Source of the DNA: Bacillus solimangrovi
GTDB lineage: Bacteria > Bacillota > Bacilli > Bacillales > Bacillaceae_N
Direction of reading: 5' to 3'
Assembly: GCF_001742425.1 (NCBI RefSeq)
Contig: NZ_MJEH01000031.1
Location: 1 to 33,944 of the forward strand
DNA: 33,944 nt
The notes beneath the pieces were generated by a model. It worked only from the letters and a program-made list of their open reading frames with translations. It did not search any database and was not told the DNA's origin. The position numbers were made by a program, and so were the translations under genes. Shown here in pieces: positions 15,508 through 23,864 of this stretch. The stretch's first letter is position 1, and every line of letters begins with the position of its first letter.

Positions 15508-15893
15508 ATGAACCATAAAACTAGATGGGTATTGGGAGCTTTTTAGGTTATTATAGTGTTTACTTATACTTTTAATTAATCTTTGGAAGTATAAACAGAG
15601 TTGTTCTTATATGGGGAATCGTCTAGGGCATATTCGAATTCATGTTATTACACTATAACCCTGAAATCTATAGCTGTGTTATTGGGAAAATAATTTGCAT
15701 TTTTCTTTTGCAGTTTATATTCTCTATACAAATTCCACTAACTTATTTATGGTTCATATTTCATGTTTACCCAATAACTGATCCGCCATATAATCATTTT
15801 AGAGTACATTGGCTTTTTTTATTAATTCATATTTGGTATTGGAATTATGAATATATGGCTTATTTCCTCCTTATTAAAGTGTGTTCTAATTAA
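15508..15893 (+). pseudogene. Decayed membrane-protein gene
   Basis: A plausible start (ATG 15508 after GAAAGAGAG) reads MNHKTRWVLGAF and then meets a TAG. The same frame continues VIIVFTYTFN to another stop. A second frame carries ..SINRVVLIWGIV-stop-GIFEF and then the open stretch from 15642. That stretch reads ..YSCVIGKIICIFLLQFIFSIQIPLTYLW.. and ..HWLFLLIHIWYW.., clearly membrane-spanning. At least two stops and one frameshift are needed to join the pieces. The family is not recognised. With the surrounding bases it accounts for the otherwise empty 15468-16039 interval. Confidence 0.5.
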
Positions 15894-16039
15894 AAAAATA
15901 CACCTGTGTAGTATACAAAAATAACCAAAGTAGTTTTAGCTCTATACGATAGGAATAAGGCTGTTTATAACTATTATGGTTGGTCATCTATTCAACTACC
16001 ACACTAGAAAGATGTTTCTCATATAATCGATTAGTTTGT

Positions 16040-16798
16040 TCATTGATTTTTGGCCATAAGTTCTAACATTTCAATCGATTTATTTATTGGAGGAACTGTT
16101 AGTACATTCTTCTCAACAAATTCATCAGCTTGTGGTCCTCCATTTGCTCTTATTAATTGAGAGGCAGCTTGAGTATCATACATTGTTCGCTTAAATTCAT
16201 AGCCATCTGATGTAATTAAGAGCCAATCCGCTCCTGGGCTATCAGCAAATGGCATCCCAACACTTCCTGCATTCAAGATATGTTTAGATCCTACATGTTT
16301 TTTAAATTGTATATGAGTATGTCCGCATACAATAATCTCCGATTCAATATTATTAAAAAGATTTCTCAGTCGTTCTTGAGAAGTAATGGGTGTGAAAATT
16401 TCTTCATCACTAGAAGGTGTGGCGTGACAGAATAAGAAATCTCCCAATCCATCAATGTAGATTTTAATATGTTCTGGTAAGGTAGATAAGAAATCACGTT
16501 GAGAGTGGGTTAATTGATCGGCAACCCAGTGTGTTAGTTCACTTCCTTTCGCTGACATATCGGAGCGAAGCGGTATATTGTCAAAAGCCATAACTACTTC
16601 TCGATCACAATTGCCACGAATATAATGGATTTGGTATTCAAGTTGTATGAGACGTTCTAAGGTTTGTCGTGGCATGGGCCCTGAGACGATATCTCCACCA
16701 ACAACAATTAGGTCTGGTTGTATTTTCTTAAGTTCATTTAGAACCGCATTTAAGGCGGGCAGGTTTCCATGAATATCGTAAAGTGCTGCTACTTTCAT
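16040..16798 (-). CDS. Calcineurin-like metallophosphoesterase
   Basis: A 252-residue cytoplasmic metallophosphoesterase of the YfcE/MJ0936-like group. All metal-binding motifs are visible in order: DIHGN (residues 8-12), GGDIVSGP, GNCDRE, CHATP, and GHTH followed by NAGSVGMPF. This group hydrolyses phosphodiesters with two metal ions; the physiological substrate is not known. AAAGGAG lies nine bases before the ATG at 16798. It is transcribed alone, toward the dead membrane-protein gene. Confidence 0.92.
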   Translation of the reverse strand: MKVAALYDIHGNLPALNAVLNELKKIQPDLIVVGGDIVSGPMPRQTLERLIQLEYQIHYIRGNCDREVVMAFDNIPLRSDMSAKGSELTHWVADQLTHSQRDFLSTLPEHIKIYIDGLGDFLFCHATPSSDEEIFTPITSQERLRNLFNNIESEIIVCGHTHIQFKKHVGSKHILNAGSVGMPFADSPGADWLLITSDGYEFKRTMYDTQAASQLIRANGGPQADEFVEKNVLTVPPINKSIEMLELMAKNQ

Positions 16799-17172
16799 TT
16801 ATCAAACTCCTTTGTAATAAAATTTTATATACAAAATTAAATCAATATATTTTAGAAAGTTCAAATATTAACATCTGTGTAGTTTAGTAAGAAAATTGTA
16901 TGTCTTAAATTGATAATAGAATGATTTATTATATATAAGATGAACATCGTTTTATGACTAAATATGGTGAATTTATAATTATGGAGAAAACTCATTTTGT
17001 ATAGGTGAATTAATGACTTCGTGAGTTCTATATAGATATGTTGTAATATCACATTAAATATATCTATTGACTCAAGTCCCAATTATTAACCAACATGAAT
17101 GTTTAAAAATGAAATCCAACTGACATGATTTTGTGGATTACTTAATATAAACAAAAAGAGGAGAGTAGTAGA
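16799..17172. other. Intergenic stretch, nothing convincing
   Basis: About 370 very AT-rich bases between divergent genes, presumably holding both promoters. A leftward frame at 16861-17082 lacks a ribosome binding site and has unlikely composition. Nothing is called. Confidence 0.5.
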
Positions 17173-17607
17173 ATGGTTTACAATGCAAAAACTCAGAGAG
17201 GAGTCATCTGTTTTTTACTATTTCTAACAGTTATACAAATTGCAATGAACCATAGTTCAGTCGATCTCTTAGTTATTCAATTTATACTGCTCATATATCT
17301 TATAGTAGTATTTTTTATTAATTTCAAGTTTGAGATAAATGGTAATTCGTTAACTTATGAAATGTTATTTATGACCTTACCAATATACAAAAAAGTTGTA
17401 CATGCTGATCAGATCACTCAAATAAAATTTAAACGTTTAGATTGGGCGAATAGAGGAGCGATTATTCAGACGAAAAAAGGGCTCAACATCCGAATTATTA
17501 ATTTTCTACCCAAAAATGTTTATGAAGACTTAAATGAATTTTCTGATAAATTCCAAATAACATTATCTAAAACGAAAGATTTTCAAATTTTAGAGAAGAA
17601 AGTTTGA
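17173..17607 (+). CDS. Small membrane protein with PH-like (bPH) domain
   Basis: A 144-residue protein with two adjacent membrane helices (about residues 11-28 and 32-50) and a beta-rich cytoplasmic domain. The domain reads FEINGNSLTYEMLFMTLPIYKKVVHADQITQIKFK..., then GAIIQTKKGLNIRIINFLP. This two-helix plus PH arrangement is common among bacterial PH-domain membrane proteins of unknown role. AAGAGGAGAG precedes the ATG at 17173. No terminator is obvious after it. The domain assignment is by pattern and is moderately certain. Confidence 0.75.
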   Translation: MVYNAKTQRGVICFLLFLTVIQIAMNHSSVDLLVIQFILLIYLIVVFFINFKFEINGNSLTYEMLFMTLPIYKKVVHADQITQIKFKRLDWANRGAIIQTKKGLNIRIINFLPKNVYEDLNEFSDKFQITLSKTKDFQILEKKV

Positions 17608-17764
17608 AGTTCAAATATGAACCTTTAATGTTTTACCTTTATTACCTGAGAATGATGTTTGAAAAACTAATTTTATTGAATAAATGAAGATTATTAAATG
17701 TGTATTATTAAAGATTTTATGTCATTACATATCACCTGAAAATGGTTAATAGGAGGTTGATTTT

Positions 17765-18220
17765 GTGAAAATAAAAGTAGATGATTTGACGGGCACTGAA
17801 GTGGCAGAATTAATCGGAGAGCATCTTCATAATATGGCATCGCAATCCCCAGCTGAAAGTGTTCATGCCTTAAATCTTGATGAGTTAAAAAAGCCAGAAA
17901 TTACGTTTTGGAGTGCATGGGAGGAAGGTTCATTAGTTGGTTGTGGAGCACTCAAAAAACTTGATAGTCAGCACGGTGAGATCAAATCAATGCGAACGTC
18001 TTCATTACATTTACGAAAAGGTGTTGCAAGGAGGATGTTAGAATTCATCCTTAATGAGGCAAAGCAACGTGGCTATCGAAGGGTAAGTTTAGAGACGGGT
18101 TCGATAGATGCTTTCCAACCAGCACGTAAATTATATGAGAGTTTCGGGTTTCAGTATTGTGAGCCATTTGCGGATTATATAGAGGATTCGAATAGTGTAT
18201 TTATGACAAAGGAGTTATGA
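17765..18220 (+). CDS. ysnE: YsnE-like GNAT N-acetyltransferase
   Basis: A 151-residue GNAT that closely resembles B. subtilis YsnE as I remember it. Shared stretches include PEITFWSAWE, HGEIKSMRTS, HLRKGVA, LETGS, FGFQYCEPFADY and SVFMTK. The acetyl-CoA loop is LRKGVARRMLEF, and ARKLYESFGFQY is the closing motif. YsnE-type proteins have been linked to indole-acetic-acid formation in some Bacillus strains, but the biochemical substrate is unsettled. The start is GTG at 17765 with AGGAGG ten bases upstream. It is followed by a strong inverted repeat before the convergent lipoprotein gene. Confidence 0.88.
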   Translation: MKIKVDDLTGTEVAELIGEHLHNMASQSPAESVHALNLDELKKPEITFWSAWEEGSLVGCGALKKLDSQHGEIKSMRTSSLHLRKGVARRMLEFILNEAKQRGYRRVSLETGSIDAFQPARKLYESFGFQYCEPFADYIEDSNSVFMTKEL

Positions 18221-18243
18221 GTTTGATTTCGATTGAAAATGTA

Positions 18244-18277
18244 AAGGTAGCATTCTATCACAATGGGATGCTACCTT
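18244..18277. terminator. Hairpin between convergent genes
   Basis: AAGGTAGCAT at 18244-18253 pairs perfectly with ATGCTACCTT at 18268-18277. It lies between the YsnE-like gene and the leftward lipoprotein gene and is likely a shared terminator, although the T tracts are weak. Confidence 0.65.
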
Positions 18278-18297
18278 GACTATTTATCTTACTTTGC

Positions 18298-18873
18298 TTA
18301 TTGATCGTTTAGAAAAACTTTTTCTAATTCATGCAACGCTATTGTTAATTCTTTTGTTTTGTTGCCTTGTTCATACCTTACAGTTATTGAATTACCATTT
18401 TTATTAAAACTTTCAATTGGTAGGTTAGTAGTTATAGTTTCTTCACCATTTGCTTTAAATCCCATTGAATGAACTGCAGGACATATGTTGTCATTACTAG
18501 GTGGTACGTTATCTATTGTATAAATACTTCCACAATCCATGATTAAATCCATAGATTTTGATGTTATATTTTGAATGACAATTGTAGTTTTGTAGCTCGG
18601 TAACTCATTTTCTAACTCTGCATAGACACTAATACGTAATGATTCATCTTCCTTTATTCCATTAAGCTGATCTGCAATGTCATCTCTAATTTTTTTATTA
18701 GTAGGTATAGGCTTCTTATATTCATTCCTAATCTCACCATTGTCCACATTTGTTTCTTGATGTTGCTTAGTATCATAATCACTTCCGATATCTTTAGATA
18801 ACGTACAACCAAATAAGAAAAAGATACAAATAATTATTGTTGTTCGTATGATAAGGTTTTTTCTCAATTCCAT
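18298..18873 (-). CDS. Predicted lipoprotein, unknown
   Basis: A 191-residue protein with a lipoprotein signal: basic start, hydrophobic core IIICIFFLFG, then Cys23. An Asp/Glu/Asn-rich linker follows (about 25-60), then a beta-rich domain (about 78-180) with paired cysteines in MDCGSIYTI and NICPAVHSMG that could form a disulfide. No family is recognised. The shape is that of an extracellular Ig-like or inhibitor-like domain, but this is only an impression. The purine-rich AGGGGAGGGG abuts the ATG at 18873. An in-frame TTG at 18867 is better spaced and is a credible alternative start. It is monocistronic. Confidence 0.75.
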   Translation of the reverse strand: MELRKNLIIRTTIIICIFFLFGCTLSKDIGSDYDTKQHQETNVDNGEIRNEYKKPIPTNKKIRDDIADQLNGIKEDESLRISVYAELENELPSYKTTIVIQNITSKSMDLIMDCGSIYTIDNVPPSNDNICPAVHSMGFKANGEETITTNLPIESFNKNGNSITVRYEQGNKTKELTIALHELEKVFLNDQ

Positions 18874-19102
18874 CCCCTCCCCTAAAAAAATAGACGTTAT
18901 AAAATGGAAAATGTTACATCTGGATTTTTGGAATATGTACTTAATGTGAATGAAAGTTTTACTTTATTTATTTCTTTCCACATTTCAACTATCTGTATTT
19001 CTCAGACTAAAGTTGTAGTCCGTGTTCATTCCATGCGTTGATGTGTTTGTTTCATTTTAAAAGTAAGCTTTAAATATAAGTTACCTACTTGGGGGAATTA
19101 AA

Positions 19103-20023
19103 ATGAAACAAACTACAATGTTACCTGTATTAGCAGGGATAATAAGTTCGATTATCGTCGGATTTAGTTATTTATTTTTAAAGAATATTGTTAGTGAGGC
19201 TTCAGCATTATCAATACTATCTTATCGTTTCACGATTGCGTTTATAGCTATGAGTGTGCTTGTTTTATTTAAAGTGATTAAAGTTGATTTCAGAGGTAAA
19301 CCAGTTTTGCCACTTATATTATTTTCAATCGTTCAACCGGTGTTAGCCTTTTCGTTTCAAACATATGGGATGAAATATGCATCTTCTAGTGAGGCAGGTA
19401 TTATTACTGCGCTTGTGCCGATTTTTGTGATGTTTTTTGCTGCAATGTTTTTAAAAGAAAGTACAACTACATTACAGAAATTTTCTATTTTACTTTCAGT
19501 GTCTGGTGTTGCTTACATTACAATAATGAAGGGTATTGATGGAGAGGCGAATGTGATTGGCATCGTTCTAATCGTTCTATCCGTTATATCAATGGCAGTA
19601 TATACAGTTCTTGCACGGAAATTCTCTAAGCAATTTTCACCTTTGGAGCTGACATATGCAATGATGGGAAGTGGAATGATAATGTTTAGTGTGATGTTAT
19701 TCATTTCACCAGAAAAAGCAGATTTTTCAGTGTTAACGAATGTTAACTTTGTTACGTCTATCTTATATTTAGGTATTTTATCTTCTGTCGTCACATCTTT
19801 CTTAAGTAACTACATGGTAACGAGAATGAAAGCTTCTCAGTCTGTCGTTTTCATGAACCTTTCAACAATTGTAAGCATATTGGCAGGAGCATTTATTTTA
19901 CATGAAGCTGTATACATGTACCATCTAATTGGAACAGTAATGATTATTTTAGGTGTAGTGGGAACTAATCTTAAGAGTGTGAGCTTTCCTAAACGAATGG
20001 CAGGAACGACTGTAAACGAATGA
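19103..20023 (+). CDS. EamA/DMT family transporter
   Basis: A 306-residue integral membrane protein of the drug/metabolite transporter superfamily. Ten hydrophobic helices form two EamA repeats, about residues 8-141 and 152-290. The first repeat contains YGMKYASSSEAGIITALVPIFV and the second YLGILSSVVTSFLSNYMVTRMKASQSVVFMNLSTIVSILAGAF, both typical of the end of each repeat. Such proteins usually export metabolites or amino acids; the substrate is not predictable. GGGGGAATTAAA precedes the ATG at 19103. A shared bidirectional terminator follows. Confidence 0.92.
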   Translation: MKQTTMLPVLAGIISSIIVGFSYLFLKNIVSEASALSILSYRFTIAFIAMSVLVLFKVIKVDFRGKPVLPLILFSIVQPVLAFSFQTYGMKYASSSEAGIITALVPIFVMFFAAMFLKESTTTLQKFSILLSVSGVAYITIMKGIDGEANVIGIVLIVLSVISMAVYTVLARKFSKQFSPLELTYAMMGSGMIMFSVMLFISPEKADFSVLTNVNFVTSILYLGILSSVVTSFLSNYMVTRMKASQSVVFMNLSTIVSILAGAFILHEAVYMYHLIGTVMIILGVVGTNLKSVSFPKRMAGTTVNE

Positions 20024-20029
20024 ACATTT

Positions 20030-20074
20030 GCAAAAAAACAATCCCTTCTATGTTAAGAAAGGATTGTTTTTTGC
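20030..20074. terminator. Bidirectional terminator
   Basis: GCAAAAAAACAATCC at 20030-20044 pairs with GGATTGTTTTTTGC at 20061-20074. It has A and T tracts on the two sides, between the convergent EamA and GNAT genes. Confidence 0.85.
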
Positions 20075-20085
20075 TTAATCTAATT

Positions 20086-20532
20086 TCAGTGTTTTTTATT
20101 AGTTAATTCTTTCACCATAAGAACATGAGGAATGCCATCTTCCATGAATTCCTCAGAGGAAGTTTCGAATCCAAGTTTATGATAAAAACCTTCTGCTTGA
20201 GTTTGACCATGCAGTTTCACTCGAGGAATCTCTTTTTCTTTTGCTATCTCTTCTAGTGCGTTAATAATTACTTTCCCAATTCCCATACTACGATATGGTT
20301 TCAAGATGCAAATTCTTTCTAGTTTACCTACGCCTTCTACATAACGTATCCTTCCTGTACCTACAGGAGAACTATTGTGATAAACGATAACATGCTCTGC
20401 TGGGGCATTAAGGTCATCAAACTTATCATATTCATCTTCTAATGGAACACCTTGTTCGTTAACAAAAACTTCTTCTCTAATTTGAAGTGCTTTCTGCAAT
20501 TCGGTTTCAGTTGTGATTTTTTTTGCTTCCAT
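20086..20532 (-). CDS. YjcF/ElaA-like GNAT N-acetyltransferase
   Basis: A 148-residue GNAT of the YjcF/ElaA-like subgroup, marked by QIREEVFVNEQGVPLEDEYDKFD near the N-terminus. The acetyl-CoA loop is PYRSMGIGKVIINALEE, preceded by GKLERICIL, and AEGFYHKLGFETSSEEFMEDGIPHVLMVKEL closes the domain. The substrate is unknown. An upstream ATG at 20541 touches the AGAGAGGT ribosome binding site. The ATG at 20532 has a nine-base spacing and is preferred. It is divergent from the marR gene, with two dyads in the shared region, so it may be under MarR control. Confidence 0.88.
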   Translation of the reverse strand: MEAKKITTETELQKALQIREEVFVNEQGVPLEDEYDKFDDLNAPAEHVIVYHNSSPVGTGRIRYVEGVGKLERICILKPYRSMGIGKVIINALEEIAKEKEIPRVKLHGQTQAEGFYHKLGFETSSEEFMEDGIPHVLMVKELTNKKH

Positions 20533-20581
20533 TATATTCATACCTCTCTAGCTTTATTTGTTCAGATAAGCAATAATTAAT

Positions 20582-20598
20582 GTATAATGAGATTATAC
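20582..20598. promoter_or_regulatory. 17-bp palindrome over the marR promoter region
   Basis: GTATAAT, GAG, ATTATAC form a perfect dyad with 7-bp arms. The left arm contains TATAAT (20583-20588), a likely -10 box with TTGTTC upstream at 20558-20563 (spacer 19). A protein bound here would block the promoter. Confidence 0.5.
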
Positions 20599-20605
20599 GA
20601 TTATT

Positions 20606-20623
20606 TTGTTGTAAATGCAACAA
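20606..20623. promoter_or_regulatory. Second dyad, possible MarR operator
   Basis: TTGTTG and CAACAA flank six bases, giving a perfect dyad of the size bound by MarR-family dimers. It lies 19 bases before the marR start codon, in the predicted leader, and suits autoregulation. Confidence 0.55.
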
Positions 20624-20642
20624 TATGTAAGGGGTTAATACA

Positions 20643-21095
20643 ATGAAAGAATTTCTACGTGAGATAGGTGTCATTGCTCGTTGTCTTGATTCTATTAGCA
20701 ATATTGAGTTTAAGGAATTAGGTTTATCAAAAGGACAATATTTGTATCTTGTTCGTATTTGTGAAAATCATGGCATTATTCCAGATAAATTAGCGGAAAT
20801 GATTAAAGTTGACCGTACGACAGCATCTCGTGCTATTAAAAAGCTAGAAGAACAAGGACTCATAGAAAAGAAAAATGATCTAGAAAATAAAAAAATAAAA
20901 CGATTATATCCAACCAAAAAAGGAGAGGAAATCTATCCATTTCTGAATAGAGAGGATGAACACTCAAATAAAGTAGCCTTATCTGGATTTTCTGAAGATG
21001 AAAAAGATGACATTTATAAACTTCTACAGAGGGTCAGGAAAAATGTAGAGAGCGACTGGGAAATTGTGAAAAAGGGGAATAAAAGGAGTTATTAA
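20643..21095 (+). CDS. MarR family transcriptional regulator
   Basis: A 150-residue winged-helix regulator. The helix-turn-helix is clear: IIPDKLAEMIKVDRTTASRAIKKLEEQGLIEKK (about residues 45-77), followed by a wing NKKIKRLYPTKKGEEIYPFL. Terminal helices 1 and 5-6 provide the dimer interface. MarR proteins repress nearby genes and release DNA when they bind small phenolic or lipophilic ligands. Two dyads lie directly upstream, so autoregulation and control of the divergent GNAT gene are likely. The start at 20643 follows AAGGGG. A truncated tetR remnant follows 29 bases after the stop. Confidence 0.93.
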   Translation: MKEFLREIGVIARCLDSISNIEFKELGLSKGQYLYLVRICENHGIIPDKLAEMIKVDRTTASRAIKKLEEQGLIEKKNDLENKKIKRLYPTKKGEEIYPFLNREDEHSNKVALSGFSEDEKDDIYKLLQRVRKNVESDWEIVKKGNKRSY

Positions 21096-21124
21096 GCATT
21101 TTAGCTTTCTAATTTTTATAAAAC

Positions 21125-21215
21125 ATGATGAAGATAAGTAAAAAAGAAATCATTATTGAATACGCCATTCAGCTATTTAATCAGTATGGGTTTAATAAAA
21201 TTACTGTTGAGGAGA
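21125..21215 (+). pseudogene. TetR family regulator, 5' remnant
   Basis: The frame begins MMKISKKEIIIEYAIQLFNQ and continues YGFNKITVEE, the start of a TetR DNA-binding domain. After about 30 codons it leaves the family pattern and runs to a stop at 21259. The remainder of the helix-turn-helix and the whole ligand domain are missing. No ribosome binding site is evident. It ends where the opposite-strand membrane-protein remnant also ends. Confidence 0.6.
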
Positions 21216-21443
21216 ACCTGACAATGAAACTGCAATTTGAAGAGGTTTCTTCCACTTAAAATGGTGTACAAGAATGGTCATGCCTATAAAGAAGTGTACC
21301 ATGCCCGATAGATTAATTAAAACGGGATCAGAACCTGTAGGGGCTACCATTTTTAAAGAATAGTCACTTGAAAATAAAAATCCTAGACCTGTTATTAGGT
21401 AATAAATAGATACAATTCTGGCAATTCTTACTGTCAAGTTCAT
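21216..21443 (-). pseudogene. Small membrane protein, 5' remnant
   Basis: Leftward frame starting ATG 21443, with hydrophobic segments IVSIYYLITGLGFLF and LSGMVHFFIGMTILV. After ..FKWKKPLQIAVSLSG it runs into SPQQ and a stop at 21201, inside the tetR remnant. The protein would be expected to have two more helices. The break coincides with the end of the tetR remnant, so one deletion probably removed the 3' ends of two convergent genes. There is no clear ribosome binding site. A short product could still be made. Confidence 0.55.
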
Positions 21444-21508
21444 TGTTATAAAATTTAATGATTATTAACGTTATTCATACACCAACAGAAGAGAAGAAAT
21501 GAGGTGTA

Positions 21509-21574
21509 TTAGCAAGAGCAAAAAAATATAAAGGAGGTTTGTTTAAAAAAAATAAAAGGGTTGAAACATATTAG
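21509..21574 (+). CDS. Possible 21-residue basic peptide with TTA at the start position
   Basis: A frame reading ARAKKYKGGLFKKNKRVETY lies behind GAGGTG, but the codon at the expected start position is TTA rather than TTG or ATG. The peptide is strongly basic and looks like the tiny Lys/Gly-rich proteins found in Bacillus. The stop codon lies inside the stem of the following terminator. Either a start-codon mutation killed the gene or the frame is accidental. Confidence 0.3.
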   Translation, partial: LARAKKYKGGLFKKNKRVETY

Positions 21575-21606
21575 TCATAACTAATGTGTTTCAACCCTTT
21601 ATTTTT
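21555..21606. terminator. Strong terminator
   Basis: AAAGGGTTGAAACA pairs with TGTTTCAACCCTTT, with further pairing TTAG/CTAA near the loop. It is flanked by A-rich and T-rich tracts, so it could serve both directions, including the leftward secreted-protein gene upstream at 21660. Confidence 0.85.
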
Positions 21607-21659
21607 GGCTTTTTACAAATTAAATGTAGAGAAGCTACACATGAGGAATAGCTTTTGAA

Positions 21660-22361
21660 CTATATATACTTAGAAACTCGCTTTATTATCTTCGATTGAT
21701 ATTCTGGTATATCATTTATCCAATCTTTTTTCTCGATTAACCAGTTTTCATCATAAGGCAGTTCTTTTGTTTCTTCTCGAAGGTGTACAAGTGCACCATT
21801 ACTAACTGCTTCTTTTTTCAATTCTTCATTACTTTGTTCGTCATTGTCTTTGACATTTTTAAGTTCATTATATACTTGTTCGAAGGTTTTTCCTCTAGTA
21901 TCAATATTATAGGTTTTTACATGACTATACATAAAACTCCATGGATCTTCATGTATGATTGAAGCAACAATTTGAGAAGCTTGTGAAAGTTCTTCGTCAG
22001 ATCCAGTAGCATTTTCTATTTTGAAAAGAGCTTCCTGTAAGCCTTTTTGTTCATATTTATTATAAACGTCTGTATTTACTACAATAGTATTACCTGAAGT
22101 CAGTTCAGTGTAGGTTGTTGTTCCGTCTTTATTATCATGGCTATAGAAATAAAATCCATAATTTTCGAATATATAGTCTTTGTACTGGATATTGTTGAAT
22201 TCACGTATCGTTTTTGCTTTTACAATAGAAGCGTGCTGTGGCATTGAGATTTCAACTAGTGGAGTTGCTGCATATACTTCTGATTGAAGAGAAGTCAGAT
22301 CTCCTCTAAGTAGTAATGCTGACAGTGATGCTGTTGCAATAAGTTTCTTACGGTCTTTCAT
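21660..22361 (-). CDS. Secreted protein of unknown function
   Basis: A 233-residue protein with a signal peptide: basic KDRKK, hydrophobic LIATASLSALLL, and a probable cleavage after VYA near residue 31. The mature part is hydrophilic. The first half (about 35-110) is rich in Tyr, Phe and Thr and probably beta-structured (YGFYFYSHDNKDGTTTYTEL). The second half is helical and charged (KTFEQVYNELKNVKDNDEQSNEELKKEA). No cysteine or known motif is visible and no family is recognised. AGGGGAG lies seven bases before the ATG at 22361. It is a single gene closed by the terminator at 21555-21606. Confidence 0.75.
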   Translation of the reverse strand: MKDRKKLIATASLSALLLRGDLTSLQSEVYAATPLVEISMPQHASIVKAKTIREFNNIQYKDYIFENYGFYFYSHDNKDGTTTYTELTSGNTIVVNTDVYNKYEQKGLQEALFKIENATGSDEELSQASQIVASIIHEDPWSFMYSHVKTYNIDTRGKTFEQVYNELKNVKDNDEQSNEELKKEAVSNGALVHLREETKELPYDENWLIEKKDWINDIPEYQSKIIKRVSKYI

Positions 22362-22676
22362 ATTGAACTCCCCTATATTTCAATGTATGGATATCATTCA
22401 CCATCTATCATATATGTGTTATGAGGAGTTCGTATGTAGTTTAGGTGTGTTTTATATGAAGTTAATTTTTGGTGTGAACAACATTAAATAATATATTTGA
22501 AAGCATGAACAGTTTCTAGTATAAGGTAACTGTTGACGATTAAAGTAAATCCTCAAAGTTGAACGTATTTAGACTTTTAATAATTTGTAAAAATATACAA
22601 TAATGAAGTAAATTTGATTATAATAACAACCAGAATATACAAATATGTTAAAGTTAATAAAATATAGGAGGATAAG
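22362..22676. other. Intergenic stretch between divergent genes
   Basis: About 315 AT-rich bases that should contain the promoters of the secreted-protein gene (leftward) and the small membrane-protein gene (rightward). No dyad, repeat or small frame stands out. Confidence 0.5.
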
Positions 22677-22931
22677 ATGAATAATATAACTCAATGTATT
22701 CAATTTCTTAATTCAATGGATATTGTGTTGGCTACGAGTCTAATAATTTCAGTGATCGTAAATGCATACCTTTACATACAAGTTAAAAGATATCAAAACG
22801 ATGACAATACAACGAAAGCAAACTGGCAAGATGTAATGGGGTTGAATGACCCTCTAAGGTCATTATTATGGATTATTCTCATTATTAGCTTCCTAATAAC
22901 TGTGCCATTGGTGGTTTTTATTAATCTATAA
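22677..22931 (+). CDS. Two-helix small membrane protein
   Basis: An 84-residue protein with two hydrophobic helices (about residues 16-36 and 62-82). They are joined by a polar loop VKRYQNDDNTTKANWQDVMGLNDPLR that probably faces the cytoplasm. No family is recognised. TAGGAGGATAAG precedes the ATG with ideal spacing, which strongly supports translation. The next gene in the same direction starts 174 bases later, so co-transcription is uncertain. Confidence 0.7.
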   Translation: MNNITQCIQFLNSMDIVLATSLIISVIVNAYLYIQVKRYQNDDNTTKANWQDVMGLNDPLRSLLWIILIISFLITVPLVVFINL

Positions 22932-23105
22932 AAGAACTAGGACGAGATAATTGTCGTCAGTAATTACCTGATTGGTTCAACTAAGCATCAGTGGAGGATG
23001 AAGGAATACCTTTACTGATGGAAGTTTCACTTTATACTACCTGTCAGTTGGTGAGAAAAAATACAAACGTAATGTTTAATTTTAAGTACGAACAGAGGTG
23101 AGGAT

Positions 23106-23744
23106 ATGCGTAAGATTCGAGGGTTTGCAACTGGATTGAGGAATGGTTCATGGAGCCAAACGAAATATACAAACTTAACCCAATACTCCCCTTATAGTTC
23201 AGAAATCCGCAAAATTGTGAAGGAGAATCACAAGTTACCCAGTATAAATGATAAGTTATTAATTAAAACGTATAAAGCTAAGAATGGTTTAATACATCCA
23301 ATTAATGAAGATGATATTCGAAAAGTACTTCATAAAATCCCCTCAGAATTTTTGATGAATTTAAGAGCAATTTACCTCTGTAGCGGTTCAGAAAAACAGA
23401 AAAATTATAGTAATGTACGGTTTGGTACATACCATGACTATTATAAAACAATCTTTTTACATCCTTTTCCAGAATCAAAATGTATCCAATATGATAAAAA
23501 GCCCAAACCATCTATTAGTCTAGAGTATGAAAGACATGGTGCGATTTGGTATAAGGAGGGGAAAGGTTGGAACTTGCAATTTGATATTCATTCATTACGT
23601 TCACTATATTTAAAGGATGTGCTGATTCATGAGATAGGTCATCATGTAGAAAATATCTCACATGATATAAAACATAAATCATATGCACAAAGAGAAAAGT
23701 TTGCAGATTGGTTTGCATTAGAGTATGGGATGAAAAAGAAGTGA
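23106..23744 (+). CDS. Predicted zinc metallopeptidase (HEIGHH motif)
   Basis: A 212-residue soluble protein with no signal peptide. Near the C-terminus IHEIGHHVE supplies the HExxH zinc site (His175, Glu176, His179). REKFADWFA provides Glu197 as a probable third ligand 18 residues later, the spacing of gluzincin-like enzymes such as ImmA/IrrE-type or wall-hydrolase-type peptidases. The N-terminal 150 residues match nothing I recognise. It could be an intracellular regulatory protease or a toxin-like enzyme; no partner gene identifies which. AGAGGTGAGGAT precedes the ATG at 23106. Confidence 0.7.
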   Translation: MRKIRGFATGLRNGSWSQTKYTNLTQYSPYSSEIRKIVKENHKLPSINDKLLIKTYKAKNGLIHPINEDDIRKVLHKIPSEFLMNLRAIYLCSGSEKQKNYSNVRFGTYHDYYKTIFLHPFPESKCIQYDKKPKPSISLEYERHGAIWYKEGKGWNLQFDIHSLRSLYLKDVLIHEIGHHVENISHDIKHKSYAQREKFADWFALEYGMKKK

Positions 23745-23864
23745 TATGAACAGTTAAATCGGATAGTAAATAATGGAGTTTACTCTGAAATCTTTCTAAA
23801 TATAGTAAATGAACTGATTCTTTTAAAATTCAAGGGATTAATTTTGAATGAAGGAGACTAGGTG

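Noticed and set aside
16861-17082. Leftward 73-codon frame
   Set aside because: It is AT-rich, with no ribosome binding site and no domain, and lies between divergent genes.
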